Positions 11,524 to 21,780 of a stretch of 64,000 bases of DNA are shown in pieces (position 1 is the first letter of the stretch; every line of letters begins with the position of its first letter). Under the pieces are notes generated by a model. The model saw only the letters and a program-made list of their open reading frames with translations. It was not told the origin of the DNA and did not search any database. Made by a program: the position numbers and the translations under genes. The stretch spans positions 129,859,203 through 129,923,202 of the forward strand of contig OY997588.1 in assembly GCA_963921825.1 (NCBI GenBank), in the 5' to 3' direction. This DNA comes from Erodium maritimum (taxonomy: Eukaryota > Streptophyta > Magnoliopsida > Geraniales > Geraniaceae).

Positions 11524-12961
11524 TGACACTCCGAGATTTTACCCTCAGAATGGTATGGCAAGCGTACCGGTCGTCAAGTAGTATTCGGTTTTTTAAGTCC
11601 GAGATATCGTACCCAAGGGAGCAAATAAGCAAGCTCTTTAGTTAATTAATTCGATGGTCAAGCTATTCCTATAACGATGTTTGGTTTTTGTGTCAGAAAA
11701 TGTTAAATTCAAGCAAGTAATGAGAATATATGAATGATCAGAAACGAAGAACAAAGTCACAGCGGGGTTGTAAATCAGAGATAAAAAGGTGATCTAGGAC
11801 ATTAACGGGGTTCGAATGTGATGAATGACTTAACGGAGTTCGGTGTGCATTTGTAACTAATACTATTCTAAGGGCAACGGGAATTCTCTAAGTATAGTCC
11901 TAACCATCTCTCGATCGTATTAGGACCCTAACATACTCGGTCCACCTAATTATCTCTAATCTAGGTGTAGAGCGGTATATAGCATTAAATTCTATGAATT
12001 CCTCTAACTTTCGGGTTTTACTCCTATAGTTATTGCACTCGTGTCAGTCTAACCATATTCTGGCTTAGATTAAAACCCGAGCTATCTCATTCCTTTTCCT
12101 CCTATTAACCTCATTTCTCAATTGTTGGTTAACACGATTTAAACATTTCTCACGTGAACAAGGCGAAAAAGGCATTACGAACAGAATGAGATAAACAAAA
12201 TCCTAATACTAGTTTAACAATTGCATAACCCAAACAAGTTAATTCTACTCATCACATCTTTACCCCTAGCCCTAGATCAATGGGAGTTTAGTTCATAGCA
12301 AGGAGACGAGAACACAAGGAATTGATAAAAACCATGATACTCATATTAATCCAATGAAGTAATACAATTGTCAAAGTTTAATCAAAACCTACAAAACCTT
12401 CGATGATGATCTCCACTCTCTTTTGATCTTCAAGTCTTCTCTTCCAAGTGCTCTCCAAGTTCTCCCAAGGTGTCTTTTCTTTCTCAATTTCGTGATCCCC
12501 ATATAATGACCTAATATCTCCAGTTAAATCTGATTAAAAACGGGAAACGCAGCTGGAATTCGCGTTTCTGACATCTGCACTGTCGCATGCACGCCGTGCA
12601 TTTCAGGGTGCATCTTAAGTGCACCGGTTATTTGCACGGCGTGCAACTTTCCGGTGCAGATTTTTTTCTCTCTGATCTGGGTGCACCACCAGGTTGCACG
12701 CCGTGCAACAAGTGGTGCACTGCTTCGTTGCACCCCGTGCAACGAAGTGGTGCACCTGACTAACACTTCTGACCCGCTTCCAATTTGGCTCCGTTTCGCT
12801 CCCGTTTCACCCATTTTTGCTCCAGTTGCTTGGCGAACTCTGAAATAAGATCAATTACACAAAATGAGAGTAGAATGCATCATTTTATATTAACTCGGGA
12901 TTAAAAAGAACATAAATGTGGGCTAATGACATCTAAATAGATGTATTTTATGTCCACATCA
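11524..12961 (-). mobile_element. Solo LTR, Athila-type, 1,438 bp, TSD GATAG
   Basis: Begins TGACACTCCGAG and ends TGTCCACATCA. The direct repeat GATAG is at 11519-11523 and 12962-12966. It shares the diagnostic GCAAG(C/T)GTACCGGTCGTCAAGTAGTA block and the following order of motifs with the Athila LTR at 52807-54730, in the same orientation, but is clearly a different subfamily. No internal genes, so a solo LTR. A cluster of GC-rich palindromes lies at 12570-12760. Confidence 0.88.
12570..12760. repeat. Cluster of imperfect palindromes TTGCACGGCGTGCAA/GGTGCACC
   Basis: Four related palindromes (TGCACGCCGTGCA, TTGCACGGCGTGCAA, GTTGCACGCCGTGCAAC, GTTGCACCCCGTGCAAC) and several GTGCACC units within 190 bp. 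The first includes CATGCA, the RY element core. Confidence 0.75.
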
Positions 12962-12966
12962 GATAG

Positions 12967-14295
12967 CTTTGTGTAAAAGAAGGTCATTCCCAGCTATAAG
13001 CTTTGTTGATGATCTTAGAAAATGTGACAGTTGCAGGCTCTGAGCAGGCATTGAATATGAGATTGTTTCTATTAAGCCAAAGTTGCCAAATGGTTATGTG
13101 GAGTATGTTCAGCAAACATCTTCTGAGTTTTGGGCGCATCAGGTGAGACCATGAGTTGAATAAAGATTTGACATCAGGGGGACAAACCCAAGAGATGTTC
13201 CACCATTGCAGGATTAAAGTCCAAGTAGCCCAAGCTTTTGAGCAGTGAAGGGAGAGATGAGGTCCATCCTCAAAATCCAGTTACATTGAGGACAGATAAG
13301 TTGCTGCAGAGTAAAATCCATTCCCCTCCCTTCTAGGAAGCATTTAGAGGGTACATCATCCAGGCAGGCCAACCAAGAGAGGGCTGAGATCTTTGGGGGA
13401 ATACCTGGTTTCCAGATTGAAGTAGGCCAAGTTAGATCAGAGGTTCCTTGATGTGCAAGTAATGAATATATTTTGTGGACAGAGAAGCCCTTTGAGTCTT
13501 CCTTCCAAATTAGCACATCATCAAAAGATTGAAGATTGATAGAGTCCATAATTATACAGAACATATCCCATTCTTGATCTTCCCAGCCTCTAGGCCATCT
13601 TCTGAGAAGAAAATCCCATTGAGCACCATCCCACAAGTCTGCAATGACCATGTGTTTTTTATTGAGCCAGTGAATAAATTCTAGGGAAAAGATGCTTGAG
13701 GGAAATATCACCCCACTAAGCATCTTCCCAAAAAAAGATTATGTTGCCTCTTCCCAAGTTCCAGGAAAGGCCCTCTCCCCAAATAAGTTGAGATACCTTG
13801 GATCTTGCAGTAGATTTATTATGTGAGAGATGAAGCTTGACTTGCCAAGCTCAGAGAATTTAGATAAATCCCATTCATTAGGATTCCAGCCAAGTCTTGC
13901 ACAGATGGTTTGCTTCCAAAGGGAATTTTCTTCAAGAGCAAATCTCCAAGCCCATTTGACTAGTAAAGCTTCATTCATCAAGCTTTTGATTTGCAAACTT
14001 GGTTCCATCCTACCTTACAAAAGACCTTAGAAGGTGCACCCATGTGCCATAAAAGTCTTCTTTTCCATCTTTCCATAGTTTTGATAACAGATTTAGGGGC
14101 TTTGAGTAATGAGAAGTAATAGAGTGGAAGAGCACTGAGAGTAGTCTTGATTAAGGTGATTCTGCCCCCCCCCCCCCCCCCCCCCAAAGTTAAGAGTTTA
14201 GCCTGCCACATACCTAAATGCTTCTTGAATCTCTGAATTATTGGTTCCCAAGTAACAAGTCTTTATGGGTTTGACCCAAGAGAGAAGCCTAGATA
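12967..14295 (-). pseudogene. LINE ORF2 C-terminal part: end of RT and RT zinc-binding domain
   Basis: Minus-strand remnant of LINE ORF2. From 14295 leftwards it reads YLGFSLG, then WEPIIQRFKKHLG, GGRITLIK and LSALPLYYFSLLKAP, which is the region after the reverse transcriptase catalytic core. The next pieces (13739-14008 and 13214-13723) give WAWRFALEENSLWKQ and then W.....GFSVHKIYSLL, IPPKISALSWLACLD and CPQC, the zinc-binding reverse transcriptase domain. Catalytic RT and endonuclease are absent because of 5' truncation. A C21 tract at 14165-14185 inserts extra glycines into the normally two-glycine GGRITLIK motif. Stops separate the pieces, so it is non-functional. Confidence 0.75.
14165..14185 (+). 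repeat. C21 homopolymer inside LINE RT coding sequence
   Basis: Twenty-one C bases, read as a run of glycine codons on the minus strand. Length is uncertain in any assembly. Confidence 0.8.
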
Positions 14296-14309
14296 ATCTT
14301 CGTTCTCTG

Positions 14310-14859
14310 TTTGATTCAAATCTTCTTCAGTCTTGTGTTCGTTTTAGAGTTGGAGATCAACATTGACAAGACGAGTCGTGGAGCTTGATTTCTTTCGGCT
14401 TGTAGAGGCCTAACTCCGCTTGCCACTCGAAGATCGATCCTTAACTACTCAAAACTGTGATTGAGTCGTGCTTTGTGAGATACTACCAGAATCAAAGGGT
14501 TCGTTGGAGGATGGCGTTAAATCAATTTTAGTTCCATCTGGATGAGGTCCCATCGGTATGTGTTATTCAATGATATTTTCTCACGTTTTAACCGTTTTCG
14601 TCCTCATTTAGTATAGATTACACGTCTTTGCTTATACATTTTTTTCGTCTTTCTGCTCCGTCTTCTTTGCAGGTAGCTTGAGGAACACGAGAGGAGAAAG
14701 CTGATCTAGGACCTTTGGAAGCCGAACCAAGTCAACATAAAGAAAGCATCTAAAGAAGGCATTTTCTTTGCAGATACACGTCGTGGAGTCTCAACCTCTA
14801 CTCCGAGTAGAAGCGGACACGTGGCAGCATCCTGAAAGAATATGTACTAGGGAAAAGGG
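14310..14859. other. Unassigned, with intron-like segment
   Basis: No ORF over 60 codons that I trust. A segment from about 14556 (CGGTATGTG) to 14672 (CTTTGCAG) has donor- and acceptor-like ends with a T-rich interior, so it could be part of a decayed gene or of the LTR-type sequence that follows. Confidence 0.3.
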
Positions 14860-15640
14860 CTACATGTCGTGCACCTCATTTGTCACGTTGTGAAGCCCTT
14901 CACTTGCCTCTCACACTGTGAGGACTTCTTCCAAAAACGACGTAAAGACCTTCATGTCGTGTAGACATCGCCCTTATGTCTTGTTGTTTCTCACATCTTA
15001 CATATCGTGAAGGCATAAGCTACACCCCGTGAATGGGGTTATTTGAGCCTATAAATAGATACATTGAGCTCATAATTTAGAGAGCTTCCACACATTCCTA
15101 AGGCCACTAGATATATTTTTACGTGAGAGTTAGTTTGAGGTTGGGAATAGACGTTTGAGCCTTGAAGCGAGTGATCTTAGGCATTTGGAGGTCGATCGAA
15201 GCTAGAGCGGCCAACACGACGGTCCAAGAAGAAGATTGACGGGAAGAAGAACCCTATAGCTAGAGTACTTTGTAATTCTAATATGCTCTCTCTTCATGAT
15301 TCTTGTATGGTTTTGTTGGTTGTATTGAGATATCATTAATTCTATCACAAAACCTTTTTTTTTTCTCATGGATTGTGATGTTTGGATAGATTGATTTATG
15401 CATTGAGATTTATTTATTTGTGTGTTGATGTGATCTATGATGACAAAAGTCTTCTTCCTTCTACATTTTTCATTTTAACCTCGGCTAGGCCGAATTCATG
15501 GTCCAGGTTAATTTGGGGTTGGACTGTCGTTCGAGTTGTTTAGTCATTAATAGCTCGATTTCCCATTCGATTGCTAGGAATAAGGAAAGTAACAAACTTC
15601 AGTGTGATTGGTTAATCTGAGGGCCATATAAAACATAAAA
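14860..15640 (+). mobile_element. LTR-like fragment with TATA box (family not determined)
   Basis: Contains a CCTATAAATAG TATA element at about 15049, followed by GAGCTCATAATTTAGAGAGC, a G/A-rich leader and T-rich DNA, the layout of a retrotransposon U3-R-U5. Upstream, 14865-15030 has repeated GTCGTG/GTTGTGAAG/TCGTGTAG motifs about 30-40 bp apart. No partner LTR, TSD or coding region was found, so this is an inferred fragment. Confidence 0.4.
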
Positions 15641-17475
15641 AAAAAATTGATAAGCGAAAAATTTATTAGGCAAACGTTCTACAAGAAAGTAAAACGATGC
15701 AAGAAAAACGATCATTAAAAGGACCTTTTCCCCAAACCGATACACGCAAAAGAAAACTAATAACAAAAAGAACAGGAAAGCAAACTAGACAGAGCACCGC
15801 CCTCCTTGCCTACTTCCTATCCGGATTCAAGCAAAGAAATCTATTAGACACCGAAACAGGCGTGAATTTCCTGAAAACGCTTCCGGACTAACCTCATTCT
15901 CGCAATCCTCGACTTCCTCCTCAACACCAACAATTGAGGAGTTAGCAACAACCATTTTCACATATCGCTTGCTAAAGCTCCACGTTCCATCTTTACATTG
16001 TTTAGCAATATCGATAGTGAAACTTCCCGACTGACCCCTTTATCAGCCGAAGTTTTGGCTCTTGTCTGGTAAAAAACAGTTGGAGGAACTAACGGTTTTG
16101 ACTGCCCTTTTTTTGGACAGCCTCGTTTCCTTGGGACTTATACGGCGATACTCTTTTTACTCAAAAGAATGTCTTTCCACGGGCTTCCATCAAGATCCAC
16201 AGAAGTGCCTTCGTCAACTACCATTGCAGGTAATGTAACCCCAGACATCTCTTTGGCTTGCGTACCTGTCAAGCCAATCTGAACTTGAGTTTCCACTGGT
16301 CCATCTTTAGCCGAGCTTAAAACCTCAAGCCATCTCGGGGGAAAGCCCTCAACTAAAGTCAAATCAGAACCAATGCGTTTAAAAACGGCGAACAACCTCG
16401 GGTCACTGGTTGACTTCTGGACTACTGGGCCTGGGCCACCACTTGGGCCAATTGCTGCATCAACATGTGCTGCTAATGGATTAATCGGGCCTGCTTTTGG
16501 CCCATTTACCCCACAACCCACACCAGATACAACTCCTCCACACAGCTCTTCTTCTTCGCACGCAACCTGGTTATGCGCGGGCTTGGAATTTGGAAACAGA
16601 TAAGTGGGATTGTCAACAGATGCTGTAATCGCGGAGCGTGATTTCTAGGCCACCGATTCCGGGATATCAGTTCCACCATCAACGCGAAAGGAATCCAATC
16701 CATCCGAAACGCTCGGAGATGTGACGACGCTCTCGCCGGCCGTAGCTTCGACGATGATTGGATTGTCCTTGGTCGAAACCAATCCCTCACCTGACCCTTC
16801 AGGATTGATGCCCAACAAAACACCACCCCGACGCGAAAGCCCCATGTGATCAGCGATATTTGCTGCCAGACGTGATGCTCTATTTTCCTCACCTGAGCCG
16901 GTCGCCAGAGCTCGAGGACGGGCTATGGCCACGAACAGCATATATCCGTTAACCTTGAGCCCATTAAGACTTTCCACGGCTTCAATCGCTGCAGACGACG
17001 TCGCGAATGTAACAAAGCCGAAATATCTCCCTCGTCTGTTCGCGCGTCTCAAAACAGAGCAAGCGGAGATCGATCCGAAGGTGCCAAAAACATTACGCAC
17101 CCAATCTTCAGATGTCTCAAAGGGAAGGTTATGGATAAATACCTCACGGGAGGGGATATGGAGGCGCGTAGCAGACGGCTCCACATGAACAGGAAGCAGA
17201 GCACCGCTCTTGGGCTTCGCAGACTTCTCCGACACCGTCTTAGAGGTCTTGCCTGCAACCGGATCTGGTTTGAACCCTCCACCAGTCGCCCTTTTCCCCT
17301 GTTTCCGACAAGGAGGAACTTCTGTCCCAGCCCCTTCCCTATTCCGTGTCTTCCTCGATCTACCTTCGCCACCACCCTGTCCAGTTCCTGCCACAGTCCC
17401 GTTCACCACCACCACATATTCTCGGTAGGAGTCTATTAAAACCGAGGCGAAAGCCGGAAAGGAGAGCCTCGGCAT
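15641..17475 (-). pseudogene. LINE ORF1-like RRM protein relic
   Basis: Minus strand. The longest frame (16645-17475, 276 codons) starts MPRLSFPAFASV, has a Gly/Arg/Lys-rich stretch, then a clear RRM at about residues 110-190: EVFIHNLPFETSEDWVRNVF (RNP2 side) and RGRYFGFVTF (RNP1), ending VNGYMLFVAIARPRA. After a stop, a second piece (16138-16521) and a third (about 15890-16060, WSFSKRYVKMVV) continue in other frames. RRM-first proteins of this kind form the N-terminus of many plant LINE polyproteins. The left end near 15645 (TTGATAAGCGAAAAATT) resembles the other LINE 3' ends, suggesting an internally deleted copy. It could instead be a diverged host RRM gene. Confidence 0.55.
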
Positions 17476-17824
17476 CTTGCACGACCTTGCGTTTATAACA
17501 TCCTTCTTGAAAAAGTTATTGCCTTTGAATGATTAAGAAAGCCTCAAGACGTGAGATTTGATTCATGGAATGAAGATGACTCGCGCAGTTTGACATAGAG
17601 AACACGTTGAAAAATATCAAACTCTCTAAAGCATAAACTTAAAGTTGTTTTTATCATTGAAATCTTGGAAAAAGAGATCTTGGTGGATGACTACGATCTT
17701 GACATCCCAAGTCGATCGAGAGTTGAAAATATCATTCCAATCTGTAAGTCGACCCGAGATCGACTCCAGACACTCTCCATGGACCGAACCGTCTTGTCAA
17801 CTAAGGTTGTGAATAAAACATAAC
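17476..17824. other. Unassigned spacer
   Basis: No supported gene. A plus-strand stretch reads like weakly conserved retroelement coding DNA (KPQDVRFDSWNEDD), with stops. Family not recognised. Confidence 0.25.
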
Positions 17825-18346
17825 CTTTTTTTTATATCGGAGTGATAAAACCAGTGTGATTAATCTTCACTGATAAATATTTCACATCAGAGTGACAAAC
17901 TAGTGTTTAGTGTTCATAGAAAACATGTATACAGGTAATAAAAAAACAAGTGATGAAGTGATAAAAATCATGCTCAATTTTGATTATGTGGTTATAAACT
18001 ATTGTATAGTGTTGATAAAACTAGTGTTCGGTGTTGATAAAAAAAAAGCATGTGATAGGGTGATAAAACATGTTTTTTGAGGTGATAGAACACAAATGAT
18101 AAGGTGATAAACCTAGTATTCAGTGTTGATAAAAAAACATTTGGTGGGTGAGAAAATAATAATCGATGATGTGATAAAAATCATGTTTAGTTTTTATAAT
18201 TAGGTGATAAAACTAGTGTACATTGTTGATAAAACTAGTGTTCAGTGTTGATAAAACTAGTGTTCAATGTTGATAAAAATCACATATATATATTAAATCA
18301 TCTGGTATAATTTTTTTTCGTGCTTCAAAATATATCCATCATTGGT
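17825..18346. mobile_element. MULE-type MITE relic (third copy, both ends missing)
   Basis: Carries the same internal array as the copies at 7833 and 9233 (GTTGATAAAACTAGTGTTCA units, TATATCGGAGTGATAAAA at the left, GTGCTTCAAAATATATCCAT at the right) but neither terminal inverted repeat. The hAT MITE lies against its right side. Confidence 0.75.
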
Positions 18347-18354
18347 GTGGATAG

Positions 18355-19079
18355 TAAGGGTATCCAAAATTGGCCCAGAATCCAATCCACCCGGCTCACC
18401 CGGCCCCAATGGGTTTGTTCCCATGGGTTACGGGGACGGGCCCGAGTTCAGAAATACCAAACCCAGAGTGAGCGGTCCGGGTTGCGGATTCGTCACATGC
18501 TTTCCTACATAACCCGGACCACCCGGATATGGTACAAGTTCAATGCCTAAAGCTACACTCTTACAATTTTAATTACTTTTACGTATAAAGATGAAGATTG
18601 ATTGTTTGAGATAATAAAGATGATTACCAATTTTGTAATAGAATATGTCATAGTTTTGTGTTGAGTTGAACTCATCTTTTGTAATCATAATCTGTTTTGA
18701 GTCAACTTCAACTTCCTGGCGTTTTTAATCCTTGAACCTTTGATAAAATTTTAATAGGATAGAGAATTTTTTCATAATTAAGAAGTGACCAAATTGAGAG
18801 CTTCTAAGCACTCTTTGATGACTTTTTAAGGGTTTTTGGATAATGAAAAAAATATTTGAAAGTATACGTGCTACTACTTACGGCTAATGTGATCAATTGT
18901 TAGCAAATTCGGATGGGTTGGTCCAACCCGGTGAACCGGCCCATAATCTGGACGGGCGGGTTCAAAGGTGTCTTTCTGGGCCTGGGGCCTGGAGCGGGTT
19001 AAATTTTTTGAACCCGGTCACTACGGGTCGGTTCAAAAAATTAGCCACAGGGCGGGGACCCGGCCCACGGACACCCCTA
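18355..19079. mobile_element. hAT-type MITE, 725 bp, 8-bp TSD GTGGATAG
   Basis: Direct repeat GTGGATAG at 18347-18354 and 19080-19087. The ends TAAGGGTATCC and (inverted) TAGGGGTGTCC form imperfect TIRs, with CCGGCCC/GGGCCGG-rich subterminal DNA. The 8-bp TSD and the TAGGGGTGTCC-type end fit non-autonomous plant hAT elements. No transposase. The ORFs at both ends arise from the GC-rich subterminal repeats. Confidence 0.88.
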
Positions 19080-19350
19080 GTGGATAGATATCTCTTAAAA
19101 AAAATAAACATATTAACATAAGTTTAAATGGTTTTGATGTGTTTTTACCATTTGTAACAAAAATAATGATTTCTAATAGATTTTCTCTTCATACCTTATG
19201 ATAAAAAGAAGATCATAGAACTAGTCTTACAACAAAAAAAATGAGGGTTAAATTATGAAACTTACTCTTAAGTATTGGTCAAGAACACTACACTACCCAT
19301 GTTTTCAAAATGAACACTACACTACATTTAAGTATTGGTCACGCGATTTT

Positions 19351-19621
19351 GTTAGTAAAAATGGACGGAATTTTTCATTATGTTAGTCATATGACCTCAA
19401 GTGTCATATAATGGATGGTAAAATGACGTTTTTTTGCCCTGAAGTATTTGACCACTATACATTTTATAAGGAACAATAACGCGGGTACAATGGTAATGTT
19501 CCTTATAAAATGTGTAGAGGTCATATAATTAAGGGGAAACGTCATTTTACCTTCCATTATATGACACTTGAGGTCATATGACTAACATAATGAAAAATTC
19601 CGTCAATTTTTACTAGCAAAC
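19351..19621. mobile_element. Foldback/MITE-like inverted repeat
   Basis: The left arm from GTTAGTAAAAATGGACGG and the right arm ending CCGTCAATTTTTACTAGCAAAC are inverted copies over about 85 bp at high identity. The pairing extends inward (AAATGACGTTT, then TTATAAGGAACA against TGTTCCTTATAA), leaving a small central loop. Nearly the whole 271 bp can fold on itself. TSD not resolved. The preceding 19088-19350 is AT-rich with a duplicated GAACACTACACTAC and no gene. Confidence 0.8.
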
Positions 19622-20439
19622 GTGTTATGATATTATTTTTTTTCTGAAATACTCAACCTAATTTTGAATAAATTGATAAAGCTAACAATAATTATTTTTC
19701 TTCCAATAAAATATGTGAAGACAAGTAAACGCTTTACATTGAATTTATCAACTTCGTACAGTCATCTTCTTAATATTTAAAACATGATCATCCATCTGTT
19801 GATGACCACCAATTCGAGAGTAATAAATACAAATAATTCCGGAGACTTGAGATGCAAGCCACATACTAAGTCGTGAGATATTTTCAAGATTTTGCAGTTA
19901 GTGTAGGCTACCTACAATAGCGACGAAACGGTGGGTAAATGTGCCGTCGAATCATACGAGCAAATTCTTAAAGTTGAACTTGTACCGTGAAGTCGGGTGA
20001 CCGTCGAATCATCGAAACACCCGAATCGATGTCGATGAAAACGTAGACTCTAAAGTCGGTCTAATTGACGGATTCAGGCCCAGCAAAATCGGTTCCAACA
20101 AATCTCCTCCCGACCCGTGGCAGCGAAACTGAAGTCGAAAATAAAATTTGTCTTATAATATCTAACACCCGAAGTGTCTTCTTCATGAATCCTCCTCAAC
20201 TTTAGCACAGTGTCGGCGTTTCCCCGCTCTTTTGCTTCCCCTCACGGTCAATTCAGGCACCTATTTTCGTCTCCCAACCGTTTCTCCGACACGCTTTCCG
20301 GCGCAGGCGGGTTTGCGAGTTAGCAGAAGCAGCGCCATTTCGTTGTCCGTTTTCGGCTGCTCCGGCGTGTCTCCGCACTGATTCGTCGTCCCTGTTTCTC
20401 CCTACTGCATCCATCACAGTGCTGGGATAATGGCTGGTT
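19622..20439. other. Unassigned; possibly 3' part of the Harbinger relic
   Basis: No gene that I can support. From about 20160 minus-strand reading is partly open but matches no family I recognise, and it lies downstream of the PIF/Harbinger relic. Confidence 0.3.
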
Positions 20440-20925
20440 CTGGAAACTCATGATACCCTCTCGGATTCCATATGTCAGGCCCGTATACCTCCAACGAATC
20501 GGGCGAGGACCCATACGCAAGCATCCGTATCGCGTCGGTTCATTTTTGGTGTGTTGATAAGCTCAAGCGTCCCAGAGCATCCTACTTCTGAACGAAGTAA
20601 TTGTCATGCTCTGCTACCTTGTCCATCACCTATTGAAAAAGTGATCGACACATACGGAATCAACGCCTAAACATAGCGGGCCCATATGTGGCCTGATCAG
20701 CAAAATAATCTTTCATTAGGCGGTTGTGGGCATCGAGACGACCTCTGTGAATAACGCGTCCGAAAGGTTCCCCATGTTCGATCCTCTCCCTTAGAAGGTT
20801 GATCCTTGGCATTTCTCTCTGCATGCCTCTCTCAACCATTTTCCGGAGTCGTTCTTCAACTAAATGCATTTCGGCTACCAACTCCTCATACGATGGACCC
20901 TCGTCGTCAGAAATTTTGTATCAAA
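20440..20925 (-). pseudogene. PIF/Harbinger nuclease-type transposase relic (N-terminal part)
   Basis: Minus strand. The first open piece (20660-20881, slightly longer upstream as DDEGPSYEELVAEMHL) includes a stretch of NRLMKDYFADQATYGPAMFRR, the standard start of PIF/Harbinger transposases and ALP1-like proteins. After a stop it continues in frame through FRMCRSLF and GRLSLSTHQK, and IRMLAYGSSPDSLEVY also fits the family consensus. At least four in-frame stops occur, and the DDE catalytic region is not found. It is therefore a truncated, inactive copy. Terminal repeats and the 3-bp TSD were not identified. Confidence 0.7.
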
Positions 20926-21341
20926 ATGTAGGAGAGAAAGTCAGTAGAAAACTTAGAGAGAAGTTGGAGAATGGTTGGTTGTTTGAGAATGAGGTTGGGT
21001 GTATTTATAAGGTTGAAAATTGGGATTGAATGAATAATAAAAAAAATTAAGTTACCGTTTTTTTCCGATCGTTGCTGACAGTCAGATTTTTTTTCTCACC
21101 TCATGCCACATGTCACGTCTCTATTGACTGGCACGCCAATTCTGTTTGCGCGAACCACACCCTGCGATTTCGATGTGAGACTCACGAGTCGCAACCCGAA
21201 CCGTGATTTAGCGGTTCCTGGATAATGTGCTCTACAATGCGCTACGCACGAACTGCGGTTCGCGTTTTGGTGCGTACGTTGTGCATATTCTAAGGATACA
21301 TAGATTTTTGCTTTTGACAAAGGATAATGATAGCATATTAG
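20926..21341. other. Unassigned; likely 5' flank of the Harbinger relic
   Basis: AT-rich stretch, then 21100-21290 rich in CGAACC/GCGGTTCGCG/GTGCG motifs of the kind seen in subterminal regions of DNA transposons. No gene seen. Confidence 0.3.
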
Positions 21342-21780
21342 ACATTATTAAAAAATTTTATCAGCAAAGCAAATTGAAATTAAACCTCTTTTAAGGGGAA
21401 AGGGGAGTTACATGGATGGAATGAAAATGAAACAAGCTAACACAATTGCAGGGGCATACAAGATCTATCAGCTAATATTTACTTGATGCAGAAGTGATTC
21501 TTGACAGCAGAGGCTTGGATTGGCAAATTTATTGCCATGATTCACTATATTGGACAGCCAAGGATTTCCTTGCAGAGAAGGAGAATATGCTTGCAATACA
21601 AGAAATCCAAGCCATTTCAGAAGTGTATACAGCTTGATGTAGATGGCGATTGGGAAGTTAAGGTCTTTGAGATAATGGATGTCTGAACTGTACAGCTTAA
21701 AGATTATGCAAGGGCCTGTTGTTACTTGGAATACGAGGAAACCAATGTTTGTGAAGTAGTTTGGTCTTGCAAATAGAGGA

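Larger units (their letters stand above)
10493..14295 (-). mobile_element. 5'-truncated LINE with 14-bp TSD; carries nested solo LTR
   Basis: Minus-strand LINE. The left edge is its 3' end, a T-run then ATCAGCGAAAAC; a similar sequence, ATCAGCAAAGC, ends the LINE at 21351. The flanking repeat is ATCTTCATTCTCTG (10479-10492) and ATCTTCGTTCTCTG (14296-14309), one mismatch. The 5' end is truncated in the reverse transcriptase at a YLGFSLG motif. 10620-11523 is 3' non-coding LINE DNA with a C-rich tract. An Athila-type solo LTR is inserted at 11524-12961. Confidence 0.8.

Noticed and set aside
16373..17439. Plus-strand frames of 76-102 codons
   Set aside because: Antisense to the LINE ORF1-like RRM frame.
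20320..20520. 66-codon minus-strand frame as separate gene
   Set aside because: Frame-shifted reading of the decayed Harbinger transposase region.
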